The notes under the pieces are model-generated. The model was not told the origin of the DNA. It saw only the letters and a list, made by a program, of their open reading frames with translations, and did no database searches. This document shows positions 60,716 to 64,000 of a DNA stretch of 64,000 bases, piece by piece. The stretch lies in the NCBI RefSeq assembly GCF_000003605.2, contig NW_003121417.1, forward strand, positions 273,777 to 337,776, given 5' to 3'. The position numbers were made by a program, and so were the translations under genes. The stretch comes from Saccoglossus kowalevskii (taxonomy: Eukaryota > Hemichordata > Enteropneusta > Harrimaniidae). Each line of letters begins with the position of its first letter. The stretch's first letter is position 1.

Positions 60716-63700
60716 CAATCGTTGCAACACTGCAAACCCCTTTATTAAGCGCATTTAAAAGTGACGTCAAATCTACAATTTGATTAACGTGATATGTGCT
60801 CCTTAATAATAATAATAATATAAATTTGTTAACTAAACTCACATCTTTCGAAGTATCAAGAAAAGAAATCATTAACATCATATTTTATTGAAAAAAAAAC
60901 AAACTAATCTTCTATACGGAATTCAAACGTATAATGCTCTTAATTCATTTTTTAATCATACACTTATTTTCTCAAAAAAATCTTTTCATGTAACTTGCAG
61001 CTGCGTATGTTCGTAGATAAATGCATCTTTATCGGGTATGTAATACAGATTAAATACGGCCTTGTTTAATTATCAGGCAGTTTCTCAGACATCATGAAAA
61101 GCGTTCCACCATAAATCATTCATATATTTGATTCAATTCGTCTTCTGAATATGTCCATCACGTTTGCTCTTAGCAATCTATTGCGCAAGAATCTGCACAT
61201 GACATACATATGAGATGACCCCCAATAATCGTCGTCAACGTGGCTTGGTATTGATTTACAGGGTTCGGTACTGCGAGGGTCACAAGGTCCCAGGATAGCA
61301 TACCAGAGATTACACAATGTTATTAAAAGCCAGACTAACGTCGCATTACATCATACGTCGGAATTAAAATAATACATGAAATGTATACAGGAATGAACTA
61401 TATTAATATCATGTGAGTTTTGTAACCTTTGACCTGATTATTTTCACCCCCTGTGAGGTTTTAACTCCTTCGTTTTCTTGCTATGTAATCTTATTATCCA
61501 TTATTGAGGCTATAAACCTCCGCCACGAAATTTATACCTGACTTCACCGCTGGTTTATTGTCATAGCAACTTTATTTTAAATATATTTCATGAAAATAAC
61601 GCCAAGTCAAAATGTGTCATTGCAGCCGCAGATGTTATTAAAATTGACTGAATTCACATATAGGAAAACACACACCTTTTTCCCCAACTCGATCATGGTC
61701 ATACATATCGCGTATACAGAATATGATCTTCTCAAGGGTTAATACATTAATTTATTGAGCAATAATTCATTTACCATCTAAAGACTTTAGAATGATTGTC
61801 AATTTCAAATTTATGTTGCACATGTGCGTAGTGCGAATCGGGTTCACCATAGTCTATGTATTCTCGAATATTTCAACGTCCTGAGAACTGTTACAAATAT
61901 ATAAAACAATGAAATAGATATTTTTTTCAAAACATGAAGTTCATATGATGTCAAGTAAGCTTGCTGAGACAACATACAACTAAGAAATAATTGCTGAGAA
62001 TCGGGTAAACTTTGACCTGTTTCGGGCGCCACTGATGACCTAAGAATTATTCCCCCAATGAAGCATGCGGTGTTGATATAATTAGTCGAGACTGGCCTAG
62101 TAAAGAAACACAATTTGAACATTGAACACATTATACTAGGATTGCCTAGATGTTACGTTAGTGCTATTCCAAATTTCTCTATTTTGTGTTTTCTTTGTAT
62201 AAACTTGACCAAAACACTATTTCATCCAGTGAATCGTACTGTGTAAAAAAAATTAAGGTTGATAATTTTTGTCCAGGCTACGAATTATGTAACATTTGAA
62301 AAAATGGGCGATAAATTCGCCCTATTTAATGCAACGTACTAAGGTCATATGCCTGTGATTAATGTCATACAATGTGTATTTTAGGATGTGTAACACATAA
62401 ATTCAAATACAGTGAAATATAATCTGTCACGATGAACAGAAATGTATATATTGATAGGTCAAATTGTATTCTGTGTTTACAAAATACCCTAAAATCGCAT
62501 ATCTTTGTCAGTATTGACAGACAACTGTATTCGTTTAGGTTGCAGAATGTGAAGCCTACTCTTTTTCCATGGAAACTACTACCTGCTACCACCACGTGTT
62601 TGTACTGTCACGGCAATGAGTGGGCTCAGTCCCGTGGTTAATTCAATCAATGGCGAACATTACGTGGACGCAATAGCTTGGGCTGATCGCATCTGCCATC
62701 GTTAGACATGATCGTTAGTAGCGATTCATGTTCGCTATTTAAAATCATCGTACTGAAGCTGCAGCCACGTGAGATTAGAACTGGTTTTATCATGCGCACT
62801 TCCGTACATGTGAAGGTTATTTGGTATTTCCATGAGTGTAATCTTCCAGTTTCAGTTTTTTTGCTTCTTACCTTTCCCACAATGTATGTCTGTTCAATTC
62901 ATTTGTCTGTTACCTGGACATAAGTCGACCAAATATTAAATGCCGTAACGGGTAAAATAGCTGTCTGAAATTACTCGCCAAATTGTAGGTTTTTACGAGC
63001 AATTAGTTCTGACGCGGTTGCCTCATATTAATTGCGCCTAGCAATGCGTGCGACGCCACGTGATATATAGAGTTCATGTGTCTGTTTACAACATCGGGAA
63101 TTACCGAGGGAATTTGATTTATTGATACTACAAAGATGGTCTATTTATGAAGTAGACAGTAATAAAATGGGTTAATATACGAGTCTCGTGGATGAAAACA
63201 CCGTAATTAGCACACTGTCCCACCAGAGGCTATGCCGAGCATGCCGCTGCATACGCGAGATTTCTGTGTGTTTTTAACTAACTCAGTAATCTGTTCATCC
63301 GTGTGCATAACATACACATGCACATATGTAAAGAATGTGCTCTATAATTGAACTAACTAGGCCATTACTTTAGGCTATATAAACAGGACGCCAACGTCTT
63401 TGCTTTCATTTGTAGAGAATTTAAATCCATGTTTCACTACAGACCCTTTATAGTACTGTTAATCAGAAACTCAGACGTACACGATTTCAGATCTGAATTA
63501 GTACACACCAAACGAAATTTTGCTTTTCACGATACTGTGACACTCATTAGGTAATGTATACAAGGGACATTACGTCACTGATGAGCTCGCAAAATCTATT
63601 CGCTGCGCATAACAGTAAGCCAGGAGTGTACTCATGAAAACATGATCCACGAACGACATCGTAGATATAAAGAATAATTGCATGAATTCCATCTCACCTG

Positions 63701-63752
63701 TCAAGCATCACGATTTATGTCGTTGAAACTGTTCAGACATAGAATATAGGAG
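60716..63752. other. No gene recognised
   Basis: A short AAT run (60806-60822) and ordinary sequence. The ATG frame at 62432-62641 has two CxxC pairs (CILC, CLYC) but no coding periodicity. Confidence 0.4.
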
Positions 63753-64000
63753 GTGTGTTGGGTTGTAGGTGTAGCGATAAGCAGGGTGTTTGGGTGGGCG
63801 TAGGATGTATAGTGGATGGTGCGTGTGACGAGAAAGGTGTATTGGGAATGGGTAGGTGTGACCAAAGGAATGTGTTAGGTGGTGGGTTTGACGAAATAGG
63901 TAAATTGGATGTTGTGACAAAAAAAGAGTATTGGTTATAATTGTGGCAAAAGGGGTGTGTTAGGTGATGGACGAGGCGAAAAAGGGAGTATTGGGAGAGC
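63753..64000. repeat. G-rich degenerate minisatellite, ~26-32-bp unit, truncated by window end
   Basis: Successive variants of a unit like GTGACGAAAAAGGTGTATTGG start at about 63825, 63857, 63888, 63914, 63943 and 63973, with looser copies before. The plus strand is G-rich and C-poor. Open frames on both strands are a by-product of the repeat. The array continues past the end of the window. Confidence 0.85.

Noticed and set aside
62432-62641. ATG frame with two CxxC pairs, possible zinc ribbon
   Set aside because: No coding periodicity, the spacing of the pairs does not match a family I know, and there is no splice or promoter support.
63708-63940. Open frames on both strands at the right edge
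   Set aside because: By-products of the G-rich minisatellite.

Overview
The window looks like metazoan (probably marine-invertebrate) nuclear DNA. It is AT-rich and has no operons, ribosome binding sites or long uninterrupted ORFs. The only long ORFs without stops are low-complexity artefacts over AAAT/AATG microsatellites. What stands out instead is short open segments beside GT/AG splice signals, decayed transposons with terminal inverted repeats, microsatellites and minisatellites. No species can be named from the sequence, and no gene here was matched to a database. All coding calls rest on codon-position composition counted by hand, splice-site context and motif reading.

Layout. 1-16 kb: no convincing gene; scattered hairpins and a TA microsatellite. 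16-24 kb: a degenerate ~20-bp minisatellite, two minus-strand exon candidates (17.0 and 21.0 kb), one copy of a dispersed element (18.4 kb) and a Pol III B-box-like site (23.7 kb). 26-29 kb: a perfect triple 29-mer and a possible MULE-type transposase remnant. 30.8-34.05 kb: a nest of two foldback elements. The first is a 1.75-kb inverted-repeat pair with its own internal hairpins. The second is an 842-bp palindromic element flanked by TTAA, and solo arms of it recur near 52.5 and 60.6 kb. 38-43 kb: the most gene-like part, with a single-pass membrane protein exon on the minus strand (39.4-39.7 kb) and two plus-strand ORFs (40.3 and 40.9 kb) that share a cysteine/tryptophan spacing pattern and may be paralogous domains of one secreted protein. 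Large tetranucleotide arrays sit directly beside them. 43-50 kb: a possible plus-strand gene, with a TATA-like promoter and first exon at 43.2 kb and further phase-0 exons at 48.27 and 49.64 kb, interrupted by a Harbinger-like MITE (45.0-45.4 kb). 51-56 kb: exon candidates on both strands and a promoter/ORF/poly(A) set around 53.2 kb. 57.9-59.0 kb: a clear but heavily broken non-LTR retrotransposon reverse transcriptase on the plus strand. 63.75 kb to the end: a G-rich minisatellite running off the window.

How it fits together: mostly intergenic or intronic DNA shaped by DNA transposons and one LINE, with a gene-bearing core from about 38 to 56 kb. The strongest calls are the reverse transcriptase corpse, the inverted-repeat elements and the tandem repeats. 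The exon calls are hypotheses for RNA-seq or homology search.
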